The notes below the pieces were generated by a model. The model worked only from the letters and a program-made list of their open reading frames with translations, ran no database searches and was not told the origin of the DNA. Below, one piece after another: positions 1 through 8,641 of a stretch of 64,000 nucleotides of DNA. The DNA lies in the NCBI GenBank assembly GCA_046530765.1, contig JBHEQS010000002.1:166834-230833 (forward strand), written 5' to 3'. The stretch is from Arsenophonus sp046530765 (GTDB taxonomy: Bacteria > Pseudomonadota > Gammaproteobacteria > Enterobacterales > Enterobacteriaceae). How positions within the stretch are numbered: the stretch's first letter is position 1; the number at the start of each line of letters is the position of its first letter. Position numbers and translations under genes: made by a program.

Positions 1-261
1 ATTTTTCCTATTGATGGTTCAAATCCATCTGATAGTATCAAAATAATTAATTCAGAACTAAAAAAATATAGTGAAGAATTATCAAAAAAACCACAATGGT
101 TAGTTTTTAACAAAGTTGATCTTTTGACGCCTAAAGATGCACATTATCGTGTAAAATCTATTATTGAAGAACTTGGTTGGAAATATAAATATTATCAGAT
201 TTCTTCTATAAATCATATTGGTGTTAAATTGCTTTGTTGGGATATTATGAAATTTATGTAG
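1..261 (+). CDS. obgE: GTPase ObgE/CgtA, C-terminal part (5' end outside window)
   Basis: ObgE is an essential GTPase of late 50S assembly and stress control. The window starts inside its G domain: the frame reads a stretch matching the E. coli G4 region (LVFNKVDLL, the NKxD guanine-specificity motif) and then the G5-like SS motif followed by GVKLLCWDIMKFM and TAG. In E. coli this point is followed by a further acidic C-terminal tail of several dozen residues, which is absent here, so the protein ends right after the G domain. The neighbour greA on the same strand is as in E. coli, with dacB lost between them. Identity is strong; the start cannot be seen. Confidence 0.93.
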   Translation: MFPIDGSNPSDSIKIINSELKKYSEELSKKPQWLVFNKVDLLTPKDAHYRVKSIIEELGWKYKYYQISSINHIGVKLLCWDIMKFM

Positions 262-1185
262 AAAATAAATAACAAGAATTTATAAAAATCTAAATAAAAT
301 GTGTAAGCTATACATATAATCATCAATTAGTGCTATTTTTTATATAAGCATATAGAATATAGATTTTGTTTTATATTGGAAATAGACTACACAAATGTTG
401 ATATAGTTAAATTATTACGAAATATATTTAAATATTTAAAGTGACTAAATATAATTTTCATAAAAAAAGTATCTTGCTAAGAGTAAAAGCTACTTTGCAC
501 ATTAATTTACATATGTCAGCTATTATTGATAGATAACAAAGATTAATATATAAATTAACAATTCGATATCGAATTGTTAATTTATAAGTTTTTTGATTAA
601 TTTAACCAACATGTTACTAATTTATTTATTTGTTAATGCCAAATAATCTCTTATTTGTACTGCTAAATTGCTTTTTTTTGGAAAACTATCTATAATTTTA
701 TCTTCAGTTTGAAAATTCTACTAAATTAATAATTGATATCTAAATTTAAGTACTGTAGATTATGATTGGGTAATTTTGAGCGATTGTTTCCTCATTTATT
801 AATTCATTAGATATTATAATAAATTAATTATATAGTGTATCACTTATAACTTTCATTGTTAAAAACGAATTTATGTTGGCACGCACGAGGTCAATATGAT
901 TTAATTTATGAAATAACATGATTGAAATCGTAAAATAGATTAAATAATAAATAATAATCTTTAAATTTTTAAAATTTAATAAGTTCTACATATAAAACAT
1001 AAATAGAATATATACTAAAATATAATGTATAAAAAATTAGATTATTACCTAGTATTAAGTGTTATTTATAATTGTTGATTAAATGACAAAAATTTACTTG
1101 TCAAAAGTAATAACTTGCTTTAATAACAAAAAAAATTAAGAAAATATTCAATTTAAATTTAAGCAAGAATTAAAGGTATTTTTTA
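262..1185. other. Gene-free AT-rich spacer (dacB position)
   Basis: No open frame with protein-like composition is visible. In E. coli dacB lies between obgE and greA, so this 0.9 kb is probably its decayed remains plus promoter DNA of greA. The only clear structure is the palindrome at 549-586. Confidence 0.7.
549..586. terminator. 38-nt perfect palindrome, possible terminator
   Basis: Two 19-nt arms (TATAAATTAACAATTCGAT and its exact complement) meet with no spacer, followed by T6 at 589-594 on the + strand. It lies 288 nt past the obgE stop. It may be a terminator for obgE read-through or a relic of the lost neighbour; the stem is mostly A/T. Confidence 0.4.
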
Positions 1186-1662
1186 ATGAAACAGATTCCA
1201 ATGACAGTTAGTGGAGCAAAAAAGTTACGCGAAGAGTTAGAATTTTTAAAGAATATTCGTCGTCCTGAAATTATTTCTGCTATTGCAGAATCACGCGAAT
1301 ACGGTGATTTGAGGGAAAATGCAGAATACAATGCCGCACGTGAGCAACAAGGATTTTGCGAAGGTCGTATTCAGGATATTGAAACTAAATTGTCTCATGC
1401 AAAAGTTATAGATGTGACAAAAATAAAAAATGAAGGTCGCGTAATATTTGGAGCAATAGTCACTGTGTTTAATATAACGACAAATGAAAATCATACTTAT
1501 CGTATAGTTGGAGATGATGAATCTGATATTAAAAAAAATCTTATTTCTGTTAACTCACCATTATCTAGAGGTTTAATTGGAAAGACAATGCATGATACGA
1601 CAGTCATAAGAACTCCTGGTGGAGAAGTTAAATATGAAATTTTAAAAGTTGAATATATTTGA
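1186..1662 (+). CDS. greA: Transcription elongation factor GreA
   Basis: GreA enters the RNA polymerase secondary channel and stimulates cleavage of backtracked RNA. The 158-aa product is full length. The N-terminal coiled coil (about residues 1-75) keeps the acidic tip in EYGDLRENAEYNAAREQQ, including the Asp and Glu needed for cleavage, and the C-terminal FKBP-like domain ends in TPGGEVKYEILKVEY as in E. coli. The ATG follows a weak purine stretch (AATTAAAGG). It is a single-gene unit, closed by the strong hairpin at 1696-1758. Its partner gene greB is not in this window. Confidence 0.97.
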   Translation: MKQIPMTVSGAKKLREELEFLKNIRRPEIISAIAESREYGDLRENAEYNAAREQQGFCEGRIQDIETKLSHAKVIDVTKIKNEGRVIFGAIVTVFNITTNENHTYRIVGDDESDIKKNLISVNSPLSRGLIGKTMHDTTVIRTPGGEVKYEILKVEYI

Positions 1663-2227
1663 TTTTTATTTTGTTTTAAATAATTATATTCTTGAATTAA
1701 TTTAATATAATATAAAAAAAGGCCATATTGGCCTTTTTTTATATTATATTAAATTAATATGTTATTTTTATATAGATAAAATCTATAAGATTTAATCATG
1801 TAAAATATTATATTTATTTATAAAATAAATATAATATTAATATCAAATTCTTATCAACAATTTATAAATTAATGTAGATAGTTTGTTGAATAATAAATTT
1901 TATTATCAAATTTATATTTTGTAAATTTCGTGTAATATTTTAGTTTTAATAAATTAATAATATAACTAGAATTGTTAAATTTCATACAAAATACCATCAA
2001 TTAAATAGTTGTTCTATAATTAGTACAACGAAATTTAAATGATTAATAATAATTTTAAAATATTATATTTTCTTCTTATTTAATAATTATTATTTTTTAT
2101 TTTAACTGGATTGAAAAAAATATATTATACCTTAATCTTTTATTTATCAGAATAAACTATATAATTTAACATATTAAGATAATGATAAATATAAATGTTA
2201 TATTACTAAGTATAAGTTGGAAAGAGA
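1663..2227. other. Gene-free spacer (yhbY position)
   Basis: Apart from the greA terminator nothing is recognisable. In E. coli yhbY, an RNA-binding protein gene, sits between greA and rlmE in the opposite direction; no trace of it can be read here. The right end must carry the rlmE promoter. Confidence 0.65.
1696..1758. terminator. greA terminator with 30-bp perfect stem
   Basis: A GGCCA/TGGCC core with A7 on the left and T7 on the right is a classic bidirectional intrinsic terminator. Unusually, the complementarity continues perfectly outwards through 18 more A/T pairs: arms 1696-1725 and 1729-1758, loop TAT. It starts 34 nt after the greA stop. Confidence 0.88.
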
Positions 2228-2857
2228 ATGGTTAATAAAAAACACTCATCAAGCTCAAATAGATGGTTGAAGGAACATTTTAGTAATAAATATGTGCTTC
2301 ATGCACAAAAAAATGATCTTCGTTCACGTGCATGGTTTAAATTAGATCAGATACAGAATAGCGATAAAATATTAAAGAATGGTATGACAGTTATTGATTT
2401 AGGTTCCGCACCAGGCGGATGGTCTCAATATGCAGCAAGTAAAGTTTCCAGTACTGGATTGGTTATTGCATCTGATTTATTATCAATGGATCCAATTAAA
2501 GGTGTTGATTTTTTGCAAGGAGATTTTCGAGATGAGAAAATTTTAAATGCATTAATTAAAAAAATTGGTGAAAAAAAAGTCAATATTGTTATGTCTGATA
2601 TGTCCCCAAATATAAGTGGTATACCTGAAATAGATATTCCGCGATTTATTCATCTTGTTAAATTAGCATTATGTATGTGTAATTATGTTCTGTCTGCCAA
2701 TGGAAGTTTTGTTGTTAAAGTATTTCATGGAGAAGGTTTTGATGAATATCTGAGGGAGATTCGCTCTTTATTTTTAAAAGTTAAAATTCGTAAACCATGC
2801 GCTTCACGATTACGTTCGCGCGAAGTGTACATTGTAGCGACAGGAAAAAAAATATAG
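2228..2857 (+). CDS. rlmE: 23S rRNA 2'-O-ribose U2552 methyltransferase RlmE (FtsJ/RrmJ)
   Basis: RlmE methylates the 2'-OH of U2552 in the 23S A loop, a late step in 50S assembly. The 209-aa product is full length and follows E. coli RlmE closely: RSRAWFKLDQIQ carries the first catalytic Lys, VIDLGSAPGGWSQY is the SAM-binding motif I, MSDMSPN holds the catalytic Asp, GSFVVKVFHGEG the second Lys, and RSREVYIVA the Glu of the K-D-K-E tetrad. A GGAAAGAG ribosome binding site precedes the ATG. It sits 52 nt before ftsH, as in the E. coli rlmE-ftsH operon. Confidence 0.97.
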   Translation: MVNKKHSSSSNRWLKEHFSNKYVLHAQKNDLRSRAWFKLDQIQNSDKILKNGMTVIDLGSAPGGWSQYAASKVSSTGLVIASDLLSMDPIKGVDFLQGDFRDEKILNALIKKIGEKKVNIVMSDMSPNISGIPEIDIPRFIHLVKLALCMCNYVLSANGSFVVKVFHGEGFDEYLREIRSLFLKVKIRKPCASRLRSREVYIVATGKKI

Positions 2858-2909
2858 TACCCTGTACGTTATTTATTTAACAATAGTTGTAGTATAAGAG
2901 GTTCATCCA

Positions 2910-4862
2910 TTGAGTGACATGGCGAAAAACCTAATTCTCTGGGTAGTCATTGCAGTAATTTTGATGTCTCTATTTCAGAGTTTTGGTCCTAGCGATTCTA
3001 ATAGTCGCAGGGTGGATTATTCTACCTTTATGAATGAGTTAACTCAGGATCAGATACGTGAGGTACGAATTTCTGATCGTGAAATTAATGTTAAGAAAAG
3101 AAATAATAGTCGTTATACTACTTACATTCCAGTGAGAGATGATCCAAGGTTGTTGGATACCTTGCTTGAAAGAAATGTTACAGTTATTGGAGAGCCACCG
3201 CAAGAGCAAAGTTTTTTAGCAACTATTTTTATTTCTTGGTTTCCAATGTTCTTATTGATTGGAGTTTGGATATTTTTTATGCGACAAATGCAGGGTGGTG
3301 GAAAAGGAGCTATGTCATTTGGTAAAAGCAAGGCACGCATACTAACAGAAGATCAAATTAAAACAACTTTTGCAGATGTTGCAGGTTGTGATGAAGCAAA
3401 AGAGGAAGTTGCCGAGTTGGTTGAATATTTACGCGAACCGTGTCGATTTCAAAAATTAGGTGGCAAAATTCCTAAGGGAATTTTAATGATAGGACCTCCT
3501 GGTACAGGTAAAACTTTGTTGGCCAAAGCAATTGCTGGAGAAGCAAAAGTTCCGTTTTTTACTATTTCTGGTTCAGATTTCGTAGAAATGTTCGTTGGAG
3601 TTGGTGCTTCTAGAGTTCGCGATATGTTTGAACAAGCAAAGAAATCTTCACCTTGTATAATCTTTATTGACGAAATAGACGCTGTTGGTCGTCAACGTGG
3701 TGCAGGCTTGGGTGGTGGACATGATGAACGTGAACAAACTCTTAATCAAATGCTTGTAGAAATGGATGGATTTGATGGTAATGAAGGTATTATTGTTATT
3801 GCAGCCACCAATCGTCCTGATGTGTTAGATCCGGCATTGTTACGTCCTGGACGTTTCGATCGGCAGGTTATTGTTGACTTGCCAGATGTGCGTGGTCGTG
3901 AACAAATTTTAAAAGTTCATATGCGTCGTGTACCATTGGATAGTAATGTTGACGTTTCAGTTTTGGCGAGAGGCACTCCAGGTTTTTCCGGTGCCGATTT
4001 AGCTAATTTAGTTAATGAAGCAGCTCTTTTTGCAGCACGTGGAAATAAACGCGTTGTCACTATGGTGGAGTTTGAAAAAGCAAAAGATAAGATCATGATG
4101 GGAGCTGAACGCCGCTCAATGGTAATGACAGAAGAGCAAAAAGAATCTACTGCTTATCATGAGGCTGGTCATATGATCATTGGGCGAATTGTGCCAGAAC
4201 ATGATCCAGTTCATAAAGTAACAATTATACCTCGTGGTCGCGCTTTGGGTGTTACATTTTTCTTACCAGAAGGCGATCAGATTAGTGTAAGCAGACAAAA
4301 GTTAGAAAGTCAAATTTCAACACTTTATGGCGGACGATTAGCAGAAGAAATTATTTATGGCTCAAAAAAAGTATCTACTGGTGCATCTAATGATATTAAA
4401 ATAGCAACCAATCTTGCTCGCAACATGGTAACTCAATGGGGTTTTTCTGAAAAATTAGGACCACTGTTCTATGCCGAAGAAGAAGGTGAAATTTTTTTGG
4501 GTCGTTCTGTAGGTAAATTCAATCATATGTCTGATGAAACTGCGCGAGCAATTGATGAAGAAATTAAGACGATTATTGATCGTAACTATAAGCGATCTCG
4601 CCAAATATTGAATAATCACATGGATATTCTTTATGCAACAAAAGATGCATTAATGAAATATGAAACTATTGATGCTTTTCAAATTGATGATTTAATGAAT
4701 AGACGACCAGTTAGGTCGTTGTCTGGATACGATAACAATGATATCAGTAATACAACTTTAGAAGATTCATCACAAGAAGATCCAGAAAAAAATATTTTTA
4801 GAACTAAAAGCAATGATGACTCTAATGAGAATGATAATGTCAACAACACAGATAGCAATTAA
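2910..4862 (+). CDS. ftsH: ATP-dependent zinc metalloprotease FtsH
   Basis: FtsH is the membrane-anchored AAA+ protease that degrades unassembled membrane proteins and, in E. coli, sigma-32 and LpxC. The 650-aa product has two membrane segments (about residues 7-22 and 98-118) flanking a periplasmic domain, Walker A GPPGTGKT, Walker B IIFIDEID, the arginine-finger region RPGRFDRQ, and the zinc site HEAGH. The start is uncertain: TTG at 2910 has AAGAGG at a good distance, while ATG at 2919 corresponds to the shorter E. coli start. The C-terminal tail after about residue 600 is acidic, Asn-rich and diverged, as usual for this region. Confidence 0.97.
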   Translation: MSDMAKNLILWVVIAVILMSLFQSFGPSDSNSRRVDYSTFMNELTQDQIREVRISDREINVKKRNNSRYTTYIPVRDDPRLLDTLLERNVTVIGEPPQEQSFLATIFISWFPMFLLIGVWIFFMRQMQGGGKGAMSFGKSKARILTEDQIKTTFADVAGCDEAKEEVAELVEYLREPCRFQKLGGKIPKGILMIGPPGTGKTLLAKAIAGEAKVPFFTISGSDFVEMFVGVGASRVRDMFEQAKKSSPCIIFIDEIDAVGRQRGAGLGGGHDEREQTLNQMLVEMDGFDGNEGIIVIAATNRPDVLDPALLRPGRFDRQVIVDLPDVRGREQILKVHMRRVPLDSNVDVSVLARGTPGFSGADLANLVNEAALFAARGNKRVVTMVEFEKAKDKIMMGAERRSMVMTEEQKESTAYHEAGHMIIGRIVPEHDPVHKVTIIPRGRALGVTFFLPEGDQISVSRQKLESQISTLYGGRLAEEIIYGSKKVSTGASNDIKIATNLARNMVTQWGFSEKLGPLFYAEEEGEIFLGRSVGKFNHMSDETARAIDEEIKTIIDRNYKRSRQILNNHMDILYATKDALMKYETIDAFQIDDLMNRRPVRSLSGYDNNDISNTTLEDSSQEDPEKNIFRTKSNDDSNENDNVNNTDSN

Positions 4863-4888
4863 TGATTATTTGTTTTTTTATATTAAAT

Positions 4889-4930
4889 AACTAAACAAAA
4901 CCCCGGGATAACCTGGGGTTTTGTTTAGTT
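4889..4930 (+). terminator. Hairpin terminator between ftsH and folP
   Basis: CCCCGGG and CCTGGGG pair across an ATAA loop (one G-U pair), and the stem continues outward as AACTAAACAAAA/TTTTGTTTAGTT, giving 19 pairs. The T-rich right arm acts as the U tract. It ends 14 nt before the folP start, so folP transcription is partly insulated from ftsH. Confidence 0.85.
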
Positions 4931-4944
4931 GAAATAAGGTGATT

Positions 4945-5793
4945 ATGAAAATTACTACCAAAAAAATTGATCTTAATATTAATCACACCATAGTTATGGG
5001 AATATTAAATGTTACCCCAGACTCTTTTTTTGATGGTGGTATATTTAATTATTACAAATACGCGATCAATCATGTCGCAAATATGGTTGATAATGGAGCT
5101 GAAATTATTGATATTGGTGGTGAATCAACACGACCTGGTGCAAATGAAGTAAGCTTGCAAGAAGAGCTTGATAGAGTTATACCAATAATTGAAGCAGTTA
5201 CTAACCGTTTTGAAGTTTGGGTTTCGGTAGATACTTCCAAGCCAGTTATTATGAATGAAGCAGCTAAAGCTGGCGCTCATATTATTAATGATGTTCGTTC
5301 ATTACATGAAGACGGTGCATTAAAAGTTGCTGCTTCAACAGGGTTGATTATCTGTATTATGCATATGTTGGGCCAACCAAAAACAATGCAACAATCAGTA
5401 AATTATAAAAATGTGGTTGAAGAAGTAAAACAGTATTTATCATGTGAAATTAGTCGATGTGAGTCGGCAGGAATTACAAAGAATAACTTAATTATCGATC
5501 CTGGTTTTGGTTTTGGTAAAAATTTGTCGCACAATTATCAATTATTAGCGAAATTGAATGAATTTCATACATTAGGAGTTCCGCTGTTAGTTGGAATGTC
5601 TCGTAAATCTATGATAGGTGAGTTATTGAAAATACCAATAAAAAAGCGTCTTATTGGTAGTATTGCATGCGCAGTTATCGCAGCCATGCACGGAGCGCGC
5701 ATTATTCGCGTTCATGATGTAAAAGAAACTGTGCAGGCTATGAAGATTGTTCAAGCGGCTCTTTTAGCAAGGGAAATAGATAATTATGAGTAA
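4945..5793 (+). CDS. folP: Dihydropteroate synthase FolP
   Basis: FolP joins p-aminobenzoate to 6-hydroxymethyl-dihydropterin diphosphate in folate synthesis. The 282-aa protein has the TIM-barrel signature motifs: VMGILNVTPDSFFDGG (N-terminal loop), GAEIIDIGGESTRPGA, the pterin-site Asp/Asn in HIINDVRSL, DPGFGFGKN, LVGMSRKS and IIRVHDVKE. I take ATG 4945 rather than GTG 4939, because the GTG overlaps the AAGG ribosome binding site. Its end overlaps glmM by 8 nt, so the two are translationally linked, as in E. coli. Retention implies that at least part of folate synthesis is kept. Confidence 0.96.
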   Translation: MKITTKKIDLNINHTIVMGILNVTPDSFFDGGIFNYYKYAINHVANMVDNGAEIIDIGGESTRPGANEVSLQEELDRVIPIIEAVTNRFEVWVSVDTSKPVIMNEAAKAGAHIINDVRSLHEDGALKVAASTGLIICIMHMLGQPKTMQQSVNYKNVVEEVKQYLSCEISRCESAGITKNNLIIDPGFGFGKNLSHNYQLLAKLNEFHTLGVPLLVGMSRKSMIGELLKIPIKKRLIGSIACAVIAAMHGARIIRVHDVKETVQAMKIVQAALLAREIDNYE

Positions 5794-7123
5794 GCGAAAA
5801 TATTTTGGAACAGATGGTATTCGTGGTAAAGTTGGAGAAAATCCAATTACTCCTGATTTTGTTTTAAAATTGGGGTGGGCTGCTGGGAAAGTTTTATCTC
5901 GTTGTGGTTCTAGAAAAATAATCATAGGTAAAGATACCAGGATTTCAGGTTATATGTTGGAGTCAGCTTTAGAGGCAGGACTTGCTGCAGCTGGATTATC
6001 TGCCGCATTTACAGGACCAATGCCAACTCCTGCAATTGCTTACTTAACTCGTATACACCGTGCTGAGGCAGGTATTGTTATTTCAGCTTCGCATAATCCT
6101 TATTATGATAATGGAATTAAATTTTTTTCAATTGATGGAATTAAATTACATGATGACGTAGAGGAGGCAATAGAAGCGGAAATGGAAAAACCGCTTACAT
6201 GTGTAGAATCTGCAAAATTAGGACGCGCAAGCCGCATTGTTGATGCTGCTGGGTGTTATATAAAATATTGTAAGGATACTTTTTCAGGCAATCAAAGCTT
6301 AAATGGATTAAAAATTGCTTTAGATTGCGCTAATGGAGCAACGTATCACATTGCACCGAATGTTTTAAGTGAACTTGGAGCAAAAGTTATTGCTATTGGG
6401 TGTAATCCAAACGGCCTTAATATTAATCAAGACTGTGGCGCGACAAATGTTTCAATGCTACAAAAATATGTTCTAGAAGAAAAAGCTGATATTGGTTTGG
6501 CCTTTGATGGCGATGGTGATCGTGTAATAATGGTTGATCATCTTGGTAATAAAATAGATGGTGATCAAATTTTGCATGTTATTGTTTGTGACGCAATTCG
6601 ACAAGGTGTATTTAACGGTGGCGTTGTTGGTACAGTCATGAGTAATATGAGGTTAGAATTAGCGCTAAAAGAATTGGACATCCCTTTTATTAGGACAAAA
6701 GTTGGTGATCGCTACGTTCTTGAAAAATTACAAGAAAATGGATGGCGTTTTGGTGCTGAAAATTCTGGACATATTATTTTGCTTGATAAAACAACAACAG
6801 GTGATGGTATTATTGCTAGTTTGGAAGTTTTAAGTGTAATGATCAGAAATAAAATTAATCTTTATGATCTTTGTTGTGAAATCAAATTGATGCCTCAGGT
6901 ATTGGTAAATATATATTTTTCAGGCACCCATAATCCATTAACTACATCTGATGTTTTAAATGTTGTAAAACAAGTTGAAAAAGATCTGGATGGTAAAGGA
7001 CGCGTTTTATTACGCAAATCTGGAACTGAGCCATTAATTAGAATAATGGTAGAAGGAGAGAATAAAAAACAGATTAGCATTATGGCTAACCAAATTGCCT
7101 CTGTAGTTAATAAAATAAAATAG
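5786..7123 (+). CDS. glmM: Phosphoglucosamine mutase GlmM
   Basis: GlmM converts glucosamine-6-phosphate to glucosamine-1-phosphate, the entry to UDP-GlcNAc for peptidoglycan and lipopolysaccharide. The 445-aa product is full length. It opens with KYFGTDGIRG, has the phosphoserine loop IVISASHNP (active-site Ser near residue 102), the Mg-binding loop DGDGDR and the C-terminal phosphate-binding loop RKSGTEPLIR. The ATG lies inside the end of folP. Along with amiD it implies that this symbiont still makes or remodels cell wall precursors. Confidence 0.97.
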   Translation: MSKRKYFGTDGIRGKVGENPITPDFVLKLGWAAGKVLSRCGSRKIIIGKDTRISGYMLESALEAGLAAAGLSAAFTGPMPTPAIAYLTRIHRAEAGIVISASHNPYYDNGIKFFSIDGIKLHDDVEEAIEAEMEKPLTCVESAKLGRASRIVDAAGCYIKYCKDTFSGNQSLNGLKIALDCANGATYHIAPNVLSELGAKVIAIGCNPNGLNINQDCGATNVSMLQKYVLEEKADIGLAFDGDGDRVIMVDHLGNKIDGDQILHVIVCDAIRQGVFNGGVVGTVMSNMRLELALKELDIPFIRTKVGDRYVLEKLQENGWRFGAENSGHIILLDKTTTGDGIIASLEVLSVMIRNKINLYDLCCEIKLMPQVLVNIYFSGTHNPLTTSDVLNVVKQVEKDLDGKGRVLLRKSGTEPLIRIMVEGENKKQISIMANQIASVVNKIK

Positions 7124-7362
7124 CTTATAATCTATATTATTTAAAAATGATATTTTTATATAAATTTAGTATTATTTTTATTAAAATTATTTTATTAAAT
7201 TATTTTATTGTTTTTTTTATAAAAAGTGCAGTATTATAAAAATAATTGTAATTGTCAGCTGAACTTTAGTTATGGTTAAATTATAATAAAATGATTATTT
7301 TAACAAGTAAATTATATTTGATAAGTTTTTTTTGAACTATGTTGTTAAATTGGTGGCTAGTT

Positions 7363-7701
7363 ATGTATACAACTCTTTTAGTTATTTTTTTATTAATTTC
7401 AACTGTATTGATTTGGATAATCATGTTGCAAGAAACAAAATATTCTGATATAGAAAGTTCATTTGGTTCAGGGGCTTCTGCAACGCTATTTGGTTCGTCA
7501 GGATTAGGAAATTTTATGACTAGACTTACTGCTATATTTGCAGCATTATTCTTTGTTATTAGTTTAATTTTAGGGAATTTAACTTCAAATAAAACTATTA
7601 CTGGAACTAAATGGGAAAATATTAGTGAACCTGTTAAAGTTAAAAAATTATCTGCAAAACATACAAATCCTGTTAGATCAACTAGCGATATTCCTCATTA
7701 A
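7363..7701 (+). CDS. secG: Preprotein translocase subunit SecG
   Basis: SecG is the small accessory subunit of the SecYEG channel. The 112-aa protein has two transmembrane helices (about residues 2-22 and 54-74) around the conserved cytoplasmic loop SSFGSGASATLFGSSGLGNFMTR, and ends in SDIPH, close to E. coli SDIPN. An upstream in-frame ATG at 7339 would add eight residues; I prefer 7363 because it matches the E. coli start and has GGTGG just upstream. The motif usually reading QQGKGADMGASFG has drifted to QETKYSDIESSFG. Order glmM-secG-tRNA-Leu is ancestral. Confidence 0.95.
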   Translation: MYTTLLVIFLLISTVLIWIIMLQETKYSDIESSFGSGASATLFGSSGLGNFMTRLTAIFAALFFVISLILGNLTSNKTITGTKWENISEPVKVKKLSAKHTNPVRSTSDIPH

Positions 7702-7750
7702 TTAAATGATAGTAAAAGTAATGTGTTTAGTAAAAATTATTTTTCTGTGC

Positions 7751-7837
7751 GCCGAGGTGGTGAAATTGGTATACACGCTATCTTGAGGTGGTAGTGCCTA
7801 TAAAATTGGCATGCGGGTTCAAGTCCCGCCCTTGGCA
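7751..7837 (+). tRNA. leuU: tRNA-Leu (anticodon GAG)
   Basis: This matches E. coli leuU almost base for base. Acceptor stem GCCGAGG pairs with CCTTGGC (one G-U), the anticodon loop TTGAGGT has GAG at 7785-7787, there is a long class II variable arm, and the T arm is GCGGG-TTCAAGT-CCCGC. The 3' CCA is not encoded (CTA follows the discriminator A), so it must be added by CCA-adding enzyme. Its place downstream of secG is as in E. coli. Confidence 0.96.
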
Positions 7838-7899
7838 CTATTTTAAAAGATAACTTGTGTTTTATATATTATTGTCGTAAAATTTTAAGAAGTTAAGAT

Positions 7900-7976
<77 letters not shown>

Positions 7977-8090
7977 TTATTGGTATCTAATCTATTTAAT
8001 ATATCTTATTTTAAGTTATTTTGTTTAGTAAGAGTGCTAAATAAATAGTTAAAATACTAATAAAGTTAATAGAGTCCAGTTTTATAAATC

Positions 8091-8110
8091 CCCCGAGTTT
8101 CGGGGTTTTT
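8091..8110 (+). terminator. Intrinsic terminator after metY
   Basis: CCCCGA and TCGGGG pair around GTT and are followed by T5 (8106-8110). It lies in the metY-rimP spacer and probably limits transcription from the tRNA into rimP-nusA-infB. Confidence 0.8.
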
Positions 8111-8130
8111 GTTATTTAAACAGAACCAAT

Positions 8131-8149
8131 GGGCTTTAGCCCTTTTTTT
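8131..8149 (+). terminator. Second terminator/attenuator ahead of rimP
   Basis: GGGC-TTTA-GCCC followed by T7, only 22 nt before the rimP start. E. coli has tandem terminators in the same place, and NusA controls its own operon through read-through here. The paired arrangement suggests that this control is kept; that is an inference. Confidence 0.7.
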
Positions 8150-8171
8150 ATGTCTTGTTATAGGTTTATCT

Positions 8172-8618
8172 ATGTTATCGCAAAAATTAATATCGGTAAT
8201 TTCAGGGCCAGTAGAATCTTTAGGTTTTGAATTTCTCGGTTTGGAGTTTATTCGAGAACGTGCTTTAACATTGCGTGTTTATATTGACAATGAAAATGGT
8301 GTTACTGTTGATAATTGTGCTGATGTTAGCCAGCAAGTTGGTGCGGTAATGGATGTTGAAAATCTTATCCAAGAATCTTATCAACTGGAGATATCTTCAC
8401 CAGGATTCGAACGACCTCTTTTTATTGTTGCGCACTATCAGCGTTTTATTGGTAAAAAAGTGAATTTAATATTAAAAATAGTAATAGAAAACCGTCGAAA
8501 ATGGAGAGGTATAATTAAAACTGTTAATGAAGAAATGATTACAGTTACTGTGGATGGTAATGACAAAATGTTTACGATAGAAAGCATCCAAAAAGCTAAT
8601 TTGGTATACGACTTTTAA
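8172..8618 (+). CDS. rimP: Ribosome maturation factor RimP
   Basis: RimP assists 30S assembly, notably uS12 binding. The 148-aa product aligns end to end with E. coli RimP: SVISGPVESLGFEFLGLEFI, VDNCADVSQQVGAVMDVEN, YQLEISSPGFERPLF and the C-terminal SH3-like NRRKWRGIIK. A longer in-frame reading from 8109 would add 21 residues, but these run through the second terminator hairpin and have no counterpart, so I use ATG 8172. First gene of rimP-nusA-infB, 23 nt before nusA. Confidence 0.95.
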   Translation: MLSQKLISVISGPVESLGFEFLGLEFIRERALTLRVYIDNENGVTVDNCADVSQQVGAVMDVENLIQESYQLEISSPGFERPLFIVAHYQRFIGKKVNLILKIVIENRRKWRGIIKTVNEEMITVTVDGNDKMFTIESIQKANLVYDF

Positions 8619-8641
8619 TAAAATTCAATGAGGCAACTAGG

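Noticed and set aside
8109..8171. N-terminal extension of RimP
   Set aside because: The extra 21 codons read through a terminator hairpin (GGGC/GCCC + T7) and have no counterpart in RimP; the internal ATG 8172 matches the family start.
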